Shown piece after piece: positions 9,801 through 19,255 of a stretch of DNA of 64,000 bases. Each line of letters begins with the position of its first letter. Positions within the stretch are counted from its first letter, which is position 1. Under the pieces are notes generated by a model that was not told the DNA's origin, made no database searches, and saw nothing but the letters and a program-made list of their open reading frames with translations. The position numbers were made by a program, and so were the translations under genes. Source of the DNA: Picocystis sp. L7 (lineage: Eukaryota > Chlorophyta > Picocystophyceae > Picocystales > Picocystaceae); assembly GCA_020975725.1 (NCBI GenBank), contig QXJR01000029.1, positions 434,001 to 498,000 of the forward strand, written 5' to 3'.

Positions 9801-12539
9801 ATGGAAACTTCCATTGCTGAACTCATCGAGAAACTGCAAGTGCAGGTGGCGGAACTTGACTCAGATGCTCAAGGATGGAGAGTGGATGCTGCAAAGGTGG
9901 AGAATTTAAGCGAGCTCGTCGAGAAAATCAATTCGCTTCAGCCAAATTTGAAAGAGCACGACAGAGTCGAGCTATGGAAACAGTGCGTTAGGTTATGGAA
10001 TGTTTGCGTTTCCCTCTCCAACGGAAAAGAGGATCCCGAGCAAGGCGCACAAGTCACCATGAGGTATGTGGCATGCTTGCTATCAGATCCTGGAGGTGAA
10101 CTCCCTGGAGGAAGCCTGCTGGACACAGCAGAGCGAACTACCACCTTTTGGTGCAAAACTGGAGAGCTCAACATGAAAAATGCAAGATACGAAATGGCTG
10201 AGAATTGCTTGTCAAGAGCAACTGAGAAATCGAAACCACTGGAAGATGCGCATCAGCTCCCTCCAGATTCGGTGAGGCTATTACTGAACCTGTACGTCCA
10301 GCGATCCACCTGCGCAAGACAAATGCGACAATCGGCCCTGGCAACTGGCTTCCTTGCAAAAGCAAGAAAGCTTCCAGGAGCATTGCTGCCAGGATGCTCC
10401 TCAGAAGAGAAGGGTGTGATCAGCCTTCTTGTGGTGGATGCTCACATTACGTATGCTTTGGAGGGCAGTGATGAATTTACATCAGATCCCACGCAAATTG
10501 CTGAAGTTTTGCAACCGACCTATGAGATGATTGAACGACTCAAGTACGATGCAATAGAAGCCGATGATGAGGAACTCCTGAAGCAGATTCTCGATAGGGA
10601 GCAGGGTTGCTTGACCGCACTTGCCGCATCTCATATGGTCCTCGAAAACTACGAAACGGCAATGAGATGCCTCAGCATTCTTCAGAATTCAGACGGGATG
10701 GACGAAAACGAAACGTGTAAGATTATGTACATGCAGTCAAAGTGTCTTGCAGAACTTGGCGAGCTAGAAGCAGCCGATAAAATGTTGAGAGTGATGCTGG
10801 AGAAGAAGGGTTTCGCTCCTGAGGCCGCCTATGATGTGCTGTTCACCTTTGTCAAGAAAGGATCCCTGGACCACGTCCCGCAACTCTTGGAAGTTATCTT
10901 TGATGCATCAGCAGAGAAGAAGCAGCTTGTAGCTTCAATAATTGTTCAATTGCTCAACTTGGATGGCCCTGCAGCATTTACCACGGCTGCAGGTGTACTT
11001 ACCAATAAAAGAATTACCAACTATCTGAAGGGAAGCGATGGCGAAGAATGCAGGAAAATCATCTGGACCTGTCTCTGGAACTATGCTGGGAAGCATTTCC
11101 TTGGAAAGAACTTCGAAGTGAGCACACAAGCATTTGCCGCATGTCTTGAATACGGCGAGGATAGTGGAAAGGCAAAGACTGCTAGAATGGCAGCGCTTTC
11201 TTGTCTAGGTATGAAGGATGTACAGAAGGCAGCTGAATATGCACATCTCTCGGAGGAACATTCTCCCGGATCCCTGGCAACCCTTTTCACAAAGCTAAAA
11301 ATCGTCCTGTCCGGTGCTGATATTGATGCTGCAGCTGTCAATCAGCTTGTCCAATGCATCACACACGCTCAAGATTGCACAGAATCGCATTTACGACTTG
11401 TATGCCGTGAAGCCATTGAAGCAAAGCGTTTTGACGTCGTCCTTTCTGCCCTTGAAGCCCTGCACAACCTCGTGCAAAATGGCAATGATACCATGATGAC
11501 AGAAGCCATGATATTACGATGTGCATTACGTGTAGCAGATGATCATATGGAAGTCGATCAGTTTGCCCGGTACTACAAAATCGCAGCCCATCGCCTTTCC
11601 AATGTAGGCACCATGAAGTTTATGGGGAATGTTGAAGACAAACAAGTTTCCTTGTCTTGGTTTGCTCACATTGGATGGAACAAGGCCCTGGCAGCAGGCA
11701 AAGATGAGCTGTGGACCAACATACCTGACATTGTAGACTCCGCAGATGTGTATTTTGAAGCTCTCAAAAGTGCCGCTACCTTGAATCAATCTGAGCTTCA
11801 CGAGCTTGTGTCTAGGCAACAGATGTGCATGCTTTTGGGTGCTGCAGCCGTTTTGGAATGCCACAAGAAGGGACAAACAGGCGACGATGATCTACTCCGT
11901 GCACGCCGATTTCTGTCCACATGGAAAGACTATAGCTCCAGAACGCAATCAACCGACATGGAACTGCATCCTTCCAAGGCCCACGTGTACCATTGCCTGC
12001 TGGAATTCGATCTGGCCTGTCGCGAGAAGAATGCATCTGCACTGACAAAGGTACTTGAAAGAGCGAAAACAATTACCCACTTCACAGGTGACTCGGCCCT
12101 GCGGATGGCGTCGCTCACCTTGGGTGATGACCAATATCAAAACAAGCAGGTCGCCATTGCCTGTCTGTATGTGGCACTGCAACTTTTCTTGCGCGCTGAA
12201 GCTCCAGACTACTCCTCCGTGGCTGAGACCATGCGAACTCTCATCGTCAAGAAGAAGTCAACTTCTTCTAAGACGGAGGAAGAAGAAGTAGCACTTTACA
12301 GGGAGGCACTGCAGATCGTGCAAGGTGCCTCCGCAAAGTATCCACAGGAAGAAATACACTGGCTGGCAACTACAAGTTGGAACCAGGGAGCGTTGCACTC
12401 GAAGTTCCACCGTCCTCACCAAGCCAAGGTTTGGATGGACATTGCGCTGCAGTTCGCCCAGCGATGCGCGGTTCTGGAAAGCAAACAAGATGCCATGCAG
12501 AAAGAATTCCAACACGTTATGCAAGAGCTAGGGCACTGA
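9801..12539 (+). CDS. ZIP4/SPO22/TEX11-like TPR meiotic protein
   Basis: A 912-residue, almost wholly alpha-helical protein made of degenerate TPR units from end to end; plant ZIP4 and animal TEX11 are about 900-940 residues. Units with the small/large residue alternation of TPRs include the segments near FWCKTGELNMKNARYEMAE, ASHMVLENYETAMRCL and, near the C-terminus, WNQGALHSKFHRPHQAKVWM. The last resembles the WNxGxxHFRxGxYxxAxxWM signature of the SPO22/ZIP4 domain. Members scaffold crossover recombination on meiotic chromosomes. The ATG at 9801 starts the recognisable helical body; upstream in-frame sequence is Arg/Pro-rich and probably leader. No signal peptide or membrane span. Another TPR scaffold (for example an APC/C-like one) is the main alternative. 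Confidence 0.6.
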   Translation: METSIAELIEKLQVQVAELDSDAQGWRVDAAKVENLSELVEKINSLQPNLKEHDRVELWKQCVRLWNVCVSLSNGKEDPEQGAQVTMRYVACLLSDPGGELPGGSLLDTAERTTTFWCKTGELNMKNARYEMAENCLSRATEKSKPLEDAHQLPPDSVRLLLNLYVQRSTCARQMRQSALATGFLAKARKLPGALLPGCSSEEKGVISLLVVDAHITYALEGSDEFTSDPTQIAEVLQPTYEMIERLKYDAIEADDEELLKQILDREQGCLTALAASHMVLENYETAMRCLSILQNSDGMDENETCKIMYMQSKCLAELGELEAADKMLRVMLEKKGFAPEAAYDVLFTFVKKGSLDHVPQLLEVIFDASAEKKQLVASIIVQLLNLDGPAAFTTAAGVLTNKRITNYLKGSDGEECRKIIWTCLWNYAGKHFLGKNFEVSTQAFAACLEYGEDSGKAKTARMAALSCLGMKDVQKAAEYAHLSEEHSPGSLATLFTKLKIVLSGADIDAAAVNQLVQCITHAQDCTESHLRLVCREAIEAKRFDVVLSALEALHNLVQNGNDTMMTEAMILRCALRVADDHMEVDQFARYYKIAAHRLSNVGTMKFMGNVEDKQVSLSWFAHIGWNKALAAGKDELWTNIPDIVDSADVYFEALKSAATLNQSELHELVSRQQMCMLLGAAAVLECHKKGQTGDDDLLRARRFLSTWKDYSSRTQSTDMELHPSKAHVYHCLLEFDLACREKNASALTKVLERAKTITHFTGDSALRMASLTLGDDQYQNKQVAIACLYVALQLFLRAEAPDYSSVAETMRTLIVKKKSTSSKTEEEEVALYREALQIVQGASAKYPQEEIHWLATTSWNQGALHSKFHRPHQAKVWMDIALQFAQRCAVLESKQDAMQKEFQHVMQELGH

Positions 12540-12689
12540 AGGGCGCACCAGTCAACACTGTGTACCCCATACATGGTGTCCCGGCTCTCACGATGGTTGT
12601 TGTGTCTTTGCATACCTGTGTAAATCATGATTACGTGACGCCAGTGGAGCAACGTTAAGGGAGCCTTTGGCTTGTTGAAAATGCGATGG

Positions 12690-15500
12690 AGGCAATGCCC
12701 AGCCGACCTCGCTAGTCCATCTCGTTTGTATGTTGGAAGTACCTTTGGTGTTTTTGTTCCACAAACTTCTGCAAGTCTTCCACTTGACGAGTCCATGCTG
12801 CAGGAATCCGCCTCCATAAAACGGTCAGGGGTTTTCAAACTCTTCAATGCTTTGCATACACCATCGCACGGGCTGCATCGTCAGCTCTTGTAGAACTCTT
12901 TCGCCAGGTATGTATCATATCCCGCCTTACGGAACAGCATTTGGAAGCCTGTACTCTTGATCATTTGACGCTTGCGTTGTCTGAAGTTGCAATTGGCGAT
13001 ATGACTATTGTCATGGCTGCCAAAATGTTCGTTGAATCGTGTCTGGAGGCGGGCATCTGTGATTTGTCGTTCGTAGCTTCCCGGATCGAGCTTGCGGAGC
13101 GTATATATGATGGAGGGTGTGAGCCGGCTCGTAAGCGCGCTTGTCTTCTAGATGTAGGCCTGAAACTTTGCGAAGTCTTTGGTACTTTGACCAAACTCAC
13201 GTGGTTCGGCTTCCCACTTGCCAAACATTAGTCATCCGCCGTTACCAGCTTACGCCGCCGTGAATTCTTGCGGTACTTCTTGGCCTTGGTCTCCTAATGG
13301 TGCACATCGTGTGTGAAGCAAAAATTGACCCGGTCATGTGCATCGCTATTCACGTTGAGCAACGGGTCACTTGTCTTGGGGCCGGTTGCCATCACTTGTT
13401 TCCTTTAGCTTGCTTGTAATCGTCCAACCCGTTGATGTACTACTTCGATCCGCCTGTCTTGGGTTTGAGTTCCCCAATGCGCTTGCCCGCACCCTCTCTT
13501 TACGATTTAGAACAAGGTTGCAGGTAAGGACAGCCATTCGGATATGGTGGTCAAAGCGGTGGGCAAATTCATCGTGTTCCATGCGGAAGCACTTTGTGTC
13601 CACCCAAGGGAGAGCCCCACATTTTGGCCTAATGGTGGATCACATTGCCCTTGGACAAGTAATCAACGCGTTTGACCCACCTAAAAGCGAAGCAAAGGTA
13701 AATCGGGATAGCCCCGTTCAAACGGGGATGCTTTGGTATGATATTGCTATGTCGAAGAGATGGGTTATTCAGGCCTTCATCTTCAGACCCGACACTCTTC
13801 ATCCTACGCAATATCAGCACAAGGTAGTCCTCAAGTGACATGTGGAGGAATTAGAACACAAGGTGCTCCCTTGCGTTCCTCGAAGAGATACCTAAAGACG
13901 TTGCTCATCGAGCAACGCGCAATAGACGTGCGTGCTGTTTTCGTTGTTTCCGGGATCCCCAAGTCGTTGTTGACCTTTTGTAGATGAGCGTAGAGAGCAT
14001 TGGTCCCCGTGTGACCACGCACGGTGTCCGTTTTTTATAGATCGGGAGTAGTTGTTATATTACCTATGGTACGTTTCAAAGTTGCTTGGCTCGTTTAATG
14101 AAGTATTGAATGTTGTTCGTGCTGTAGATTGTCACGATGCCTATCGGCATGTAGTCCAACACCTTCATCACATGTTCTTGTCAAGCTTAGAGACGACGGA
14201 AGCTTTGAAATCGTCCTCGAAAAACTTCTTCGTTGTTGTCTTGATTGACTTTCTCTCTTAGTTGGATGGTTTTGCCGCAATTCGTTCATCCCGCTCATCG
14301 CGAAAGCCACGATGTCCCCCTTTTTGATGAGTAGCATGATCCCTATGTCGTGATGGTGCTTGAGTGACACTCGAGCAAGTGGAGCGTGAGCACCATGATC
14401 CCTTACGCTCCGAACGCCGCATCACAAAGCGTCTCCTTCATTGTGCCATCTTGTAGCACACTCTCGAGGCTTGTCCAGACGCATATGTAGATTGGCTTGC
14501 TCTGGTTGGGAGGTATTGTCTAGCCGTCCGGTGAGTTTCGCGATCTTCTTTTGTTCACGTAAGAAGGATCGCCCTACCTCTTGGTGCGGCAAACAAGAAG
14601 TGGAGGTTTCAAGGGCACGAAAGGCGTCAAAGGATGCAAGCACTTCTCGAGAGAAAGAGAAATAGCGAATTTTACACAGGCCGTAGCCTCAACCGATGCT
14701 CTTCGCTCGCGGTCCCGTAAGAGGCCCTAGTAGGGCGTACGGCAGCGATGGAGCCGGCACTTGGGCCTCAATTGCCAATCGCATGGTCACCGGTCTTTTG
14801 GGGTTGCACATGTTCTCGGATTGATCGAACTTGACGGGTCCTTCGATCCTTTTGCCTTGTGTTTCAAAACCTCCCATTGCTTGTATTCCTTGGGTCGGGA
14901 GTACAGCTTGACAAGGCAGGCATATGTTAACCTACGGAACTACCCATTTGGCCTTTCATTGCGTTATCCTATCTATACTGCTTGGGGCGAAGAGCCTTTT
15001 GGAGGTTTAAAACTGCAGCGAAGAGTAGAGTAGCAAGAGCAATGGTAGTCGATGTAAGCAAATGGAGCAATCTATCAAGCTTTCGCTATGCGTTTTTTTT
15101 CGCAACTCTTCCAATGCACGTGAAGGATGGATTTCGCTGGCTAAGAAATGCTTGACCCATGGTTGACTTCCGAAAATGCTTGTTACGTGTGCCCTAATGT
15201 GCAAAATGAGCGTATCATCCTTCATATTGCGCACGTTGTGACCATTGGCCCATCCATCTTCGATCAAATCTTGCCACACACGTATGAACTTGCTGTTCTT
15301 AGGAAGTGCCGTGGGCAAGATTGCTCACTCGGTGGCCGAGAGTTTCCCCCATCCGTACATGCATTGCCTTTCTCTTTCGTTTGCTTGCGCTCGTTCTTTA
15401 TCCTCCAACGGCAACTCGCATCTCTTCCTACACGTTCGGCCTAGTCTTGTTTGCGATGATTTGTTTAGGCCGATCGTCAAGGATATGATCGTTTGACAAG
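12690..15500 (-). pseudogene. Decayed Fanzor1-like (eukaryotic TnpB/OMEGA nuclease) transposon gene
   Basis: No intact frame, but the minus strand carries the Fanzor signature in order. A RuvC-I-like SDPLLN lies near 13,368, then ETKAKKYRK near 13,290 (the basic motif that follows RuvC-I in Fanzors). A LDPGSYERQ-type segment lies near 13,080 and a GSHDNS segment near 13,000. EFYKS near 12,885 corresponds to the DEFRTS motif before the zinc ribbon. CSPC near 12,870 and HGLVKWKTCRSLWNKNTK at about 12,800-12,745 correspond to the zinc ribbon and the WNRD RuvC-III motif. Upstream, a helical stretch with ILHIRAH near 15.2 kb resembles Fanzor1 N-termini. Catalytic motifs are altered (WNKN for WNRD) and the reading frame is broken in several places, so it is dead. 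Boundaries are approximate; no terminal inverted repeats were seen. The base composition is more AT-rich than the flanking genes, as expected of a decaying insert. Confidence 0.72.
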
Positions 15501-15820
15501 CCACGGGCTCGAGCGTGCTTGGACAATGTACCTAGTGGGTGCGTTCGCTCTCGGCCTCCTTGCAAGCGCCTTCCAAGCGATGCTCTCATCCCGAATTGTC
15601 TTTCCAAGCGTCGCCTAGTTTTCCTGGGTTTGGACGAAGCGTCATATGAATGTACTTGTCCTTCGCCTCCACCTGTGTCCGAGGTTCCATGGCCCGACCC
15701 CTTCGTCGTCGAACTCGAATGGACACCCTGAACCGCGGATGGATGCGTAAGGAAGGGTTGATTGGGGATCCTCTCCGACCTGTCCTTTGTGCTTGGGTGC
15801 ATGTTCCACGGTGACCGTGT

Positions 15821-15875
15821 TGGAGTGTGGGTGTGTTCCAGTGTGGGTGTGTTTGTGGGTGTGGGAAGGTCGAGA
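15821..15875 (+). repeat. GT-rich simple-sequence leader before MYG1
   Basis: A run of GTGTGGGTGT-type units ends about ten bases before the MYG1 ATG. A similar sense-strand GT-rich tract lies upstream of the kinase gene (43,495-43,580). It is probably 5' leader or core-promoter sequence. Confidence 0.45.
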
Positions 15876-15885
15876 GGTCGAGTCC

Positions 15886-17017
15886 ATGCGATTGTTCGTG
15901 TGCGGCGCCAAGGCTGCGAAGTCGACACTCGCACGTGGGATGCCGATGGCGCCTCGCCGGATCGCGACCCACGACGGGACCTTCCACTGTACGTGTGGAA
16001 TCGAGAAGGACGTGGAAGGCGACGGGAAGGTCCGACACTGACGCGTCCGAACGGGGTTGGTGGCGGTCCGCGACATGCCCACCAGGCGACGAAGCGTTGG
16101 GCTGCTTCATGCTCCGGAAGACCAAGCGCTTCCAAGACGCGGACGTCGTGCGCAGCAGGAATCCAGAGGTGCACCAGGAGGCCGACGTCGTGCTCGACGT
16201 GGGCGCCGAGTACGCACCGGATCGCTTTCGCTTCGACCACCACCAGCGGGAGTTCGGCGAGGTCTTCGGCCGCGGATTCGACACCAAGCTTTCCAGCGCA
16301 GGATTGGTCTACAAGCACTTCGGGAAGGAGATCATCGCGAACGAGCTCGGGCTGGAGGAGGAGGATCCAAAGGTGGACCTCGTGTGGATCCACGTCTACC
16401 GGAACTTCGTGGAGGCCGTGGACGCGATCGACAACGGGATCAATCGCTACGACACGGACGCACCGCCGAAGTACGCCGACAACACCGGCCTTTCCAGCCG
16501 GGTCGGATCGCTCAATCCCGAATGGTACGAGCCGTCCGGACCAGACGAGCAGATGACGCGGTTTCGAAAGGCCATGGAACTCGTGGGAAAGGAGTTCATG
16601 GACGCCGTGTACTACGTGGCCAAGGTGTGGTTGCCAGCCAGGGAAATCGTGCAGGATAGCATACAGAACAGATTCCAGGTGGACGAGAGCGGTTGCATAG
16701 CCAAGCTCTCGCAGTACTGTCCTTGGAAGAGCCACATGGAACAGCTGGAAGCAGAACAAGGCAGGGAAGGTAGCATCTTGTACTGTCTTTACGAGGACCA
16801 GGCCCGTACCTGGAGGATCCAAGCCCTGGCCGCGCGGCCTGGAAGCTTCGAATCCCGCAAGGCGCTCCCCGTGGAGTGGCGCGGGCTGAGGGACGAGGAA
16901 TTGTCCAAGCAGTGCGGGATCGAAGGCTGCATATTCGTGCACAGCAGCGGGTTCATTGGAGGGAACCGCACCTACGAGGGCGCCTTGGCCATGGCCAGGA
17001 AAGCCGTGTCAATGTGA
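15886..17017 (+). CDS. MYG1: MYG1 family exonuclease (metal-dependent DHH-like phosphoesterase)
   Basis: Two exons: 15886-15988 and 16086-17017. The 97-bp GT-AG intron joins HDGTFHC to DEALGCFML and restores the family's N-terminal motif exactly; reading through gives nonsense. The product is 344 residues, the normal family length. The first 26 residues are basic and serine/alanine-rich, suggesting mitochondrial import. Later motifs include RFDHHQREF (metal-binding DHH-type), SSAGLVYKHFG, VDAIDNG and the C-terminal GFIGGNRT segment. MYG1 is a 3'-5' RNA exonuclease acting on nuclear and mitochondrial RNA in animals. It is convergent with the SNARE gene 213 bp away. A long antisense frame over this gene is an artefact of codon bias. 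Confidence 0.93.
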
Positions 17018-17230
17018 GCGGTCTTCCGTGTACAGTCCCAACCATCTCTCCTCCTACGCCTCCACGCCACTGCTCGCCTGGAAGCGTCCTGGAACCCTTC
17101 GGGACGTGCGAGTGCGGATGGCCAATTGCGGCTCTGCTCGCGCTCGGGATTCGGCCGTCGGTCGACCTTCGTCCGTTCCTCCCGAGCGTTGCGTTTCCAA
17201 CGGCCTCGTGGACCGATCGATTCTTCGGGC

Positions 17231-18232
17231 TCAACGTCTCGCGGTGATGATGACGACGAGGAGGACTAGCCCGAAGATCATCATGACGATGCAGAGCCTG
17301 CCCCTGGACCTGCGTTGGTTTCGTTCGGCCTTTCTCAGTTCCACCACGGCTTCACCCGTCCTTCCCGCCGCGGAAACGACGTTGGCTTCGATGTCGTCGA
17401 TCATCCCGCCTTGCTGTTGGACCAGGACGGCTAGATCGGCGAAGATTTCGTTGACTTCTCCGATTTCGTTCTGGATTTCTTGTATGCCTCGATCTCTCTC
17501 TTGGATGATGGCTTCGTTCTGTCGGATCTGGTGGTCGAGTTCTTCTTTCCTGGCCTTTTGTTGCTGCTGCAGGAGCGCTTGTTCTTCCAGATCTGGGTAC
17601 GTGTCTTCCGTTTCTCTGGGATCTCCTTGTCCTTCCAGCCAGGTGGACGGGGACGGCGGGTCCTCCTCGTCCACGGGCACGGTGCTGCTTTCTTTGTGCA
17701 CGCGCGCGAGCTGCGCTTCCTGGAAGTCCCTGAGGACGCCTTTGAGGTCTTCCAGCAGCCTTTCTTGCCCCGCTCTTTCGCTTCGCGTGGCGGACACGGA
17801 CGTCTCTCGGTTGTTTTGTTTGAGCACTTGGGCGAGTTCCTTGGCTTCATCGCTGATGCTTTCTCGATCTTCTCGTATGCGTCTTCTGAGCTTGGAGGTG
17901 TCTTGGGTGGTTCCCAGCCTTTCCACTTGTCTTCGGAACCGGGACACGCGCGTGGTGAGTTGGAACAGCCTTGCTTTGGTCTCTTTCGTCGCGTTTACAT
18001 CTTCCGACCTCGCCTCGGACGTTCCTTCCCTTCCTTTTCCGATTCCTTTCGTTTCGATGGACGCGTCTTCCCGTTTCCCACCGTCCGTCGCACCCGGAAG
18101 CGGTCTTCGTGGTTGTGGTTGCTGCTGCTGCTGTTCCCACAGGTCCTGGACGTTCCGTCTCGCGGTCAGCTCGGCCGCGGCTTCCTGTTCGCCGTCCCCC
18201 GCATTCGCGGACGTGCGTTCCACCTCGGTCAT
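17231..18232 (-). CDS. Qa-SNARE, syntaxin 7/PEP12-type
   Basis: 333 residues from the ATG at 18232; longer in-frame extensions are low-complexity. The C-terminal third holds the SNARE coiled coil, IQERDRGIQEIQNEIGEVNE, then FADLAVLVQQQG with the central layer glutamine, then GMIDDIEANV. A single hydrophobic anchor (CIVMMIFGLVLLVVII) and a four-residue lumenal end follow. The N-terminal part has a glutamine run and a helical bundle with LGTTQDTSKLR, typical of PEP12/syntaxin-7 proteins. It would drive fusion at the prevacuolar compartment or vacuole. The SNARE core is unmistakable; the PEP12 subtype is inferred. No intron detected. Confidence 0.92.
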   Translation of the reverse strand: MTEVERTSANAGDGEQEAAAELTARRNVQDLWEQQQQQPQPRRPLPGATDGGKREDASIETKGIGKGREGTSEARSEDVNATKETKARLFQLTTRVSRFRRQVERLGTTQDTSKLRRRIREDRESISDEAKELAQVLKQNNRETSVSATRSERAGQERLLEDLKGVLRDFQEAQLARVHKESSTVPVDEEDPPSPSTWLEGQGDPRETEDTYPDLEEQALLQQQQKARKEELDHQIRQNEAIIQERDRGIQEIQNEIGEVNEIFADLAVLVQQQGGMIDDIEANVVSAAGRTGEAVVELRKAERNQRRSRGRLCIVMMIFGLVLLVVIITARR

Positions 18233-18468
18233 CCTCCTTCCTTCTCTTCTCTTCCCTCTTCGCATCGAGACGTCCGTCGCACACGCACCATGAAGCTCAT
18301 GGTGTTGATCCCGTTGGCCACGTTTCCACGTCCTTTCCTTCCCTTTCTCGATCGGCTCGTCTTCCCCTCCCTTTCCCACCGGAAAAGAACCCCCAAAGGG
18401 AACAGACCCGGAAGGGGTTCCCTTCCACGCCCGATGGTACCCCGGGGGTCCCAAGGAACGACCCCCCC
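18233..18468. promoter_or_regulatory. SNARE gene upstream region abutting the transposon array
   Basis: C/T-rich leader, then GGAAAAGAACCCCCAAAGGGAA-type inverted repeats near 18,380-18,425 that match the promoter motif seen elsewhere. It ends in a run of eight C at 18462-18469, exactly where the transposon array begins. Confidence 0.35.
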
Positions 18469-19253
18469 CACCCCTATGCCACTTTTTGGGCGTGTGAGTC
18501 CGAGAGGGTCACGTGCCGCCTCGTGGTCCATTCCGCACGTGCTTGGCCTCCCTCAGCATGATTTTCGATGCTCTTTCCGGTGGTGTGGGTCTCGCGTGCA
18601 GGATTCACGCCCCTGACATCGAACTCGTGCGGGGTCACCCTCGTGACTTTTGAAAACCAGGCTCTTTTGGCCTGTTTGGGACCACAGATGGGAATGCGTC
18701 GGAGGACGCCCATCACGCCGATTGAGTGCGCTTCTCTTCTCTCGTCCGTGAAACCGCTTCCGTTCTTTCTCTGAGAACTTGTTTCGTCCCCTTCCCGGGC
18801 GTGGTTGGGGAGATGTGATCCAAATCTGCCTTTTGCACCGGTCAGGCGGACCTTGTTCGAGGTGCATGCCTATTTCGGTCTCTATAATTGCGCACAGGCC
18901 GTTTCAAAGCATGCCAAGGACATCATTCGAAAGAACGCAACAAGAGCTTTCGAACGAGAGTACTGACAAGTCAATCCAACACGTCATTGCGAAGATACAG
19001 AGGTTTGAAGTCGAACTCGTCGACCGCTAGTAGATGGGACCCCAACGGACCCACGCGCCTGCCCACACGTGAAGGCTCCGAGCCGTGCAGGGAAGATCGT
19101 TTCGGGACATGTGTCATCGATCGAAAAGATGAACCGTAAAACGTAGAACAACTTTGATCGAAGACTCTGAGCCTGGATCGGCCGTCCCCGGCCAAGGCGG
19201 TGGGAAACGCAGAAGTACCCCCACAGCCCACCAAAAAAAGTGGCACAGGGGTG
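18469..19253. repeat. Element A copy 1 (785-bp inverted-repeat element)
   Basis: The left end CACCCCTATGCCACTTTTT and the right end (reverse complement CACCCCTGTGCCACTTTTT) match at 18 of 19 positions. There is no convincing gene inside; short frames lack motifs. It looks like a non-autonomous DNA element (MITE-like) of unassigned superfamily. Confidence 0.7.
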
Positions 19254-19255
19254 GG

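Noticed and set aside
15428-16942. 504-codon minus-strand frame over MYG1
   Set aside because: Antisense of a clear gene; its content is the mirror of MYG1 codons plus simple sequence, with no motif.
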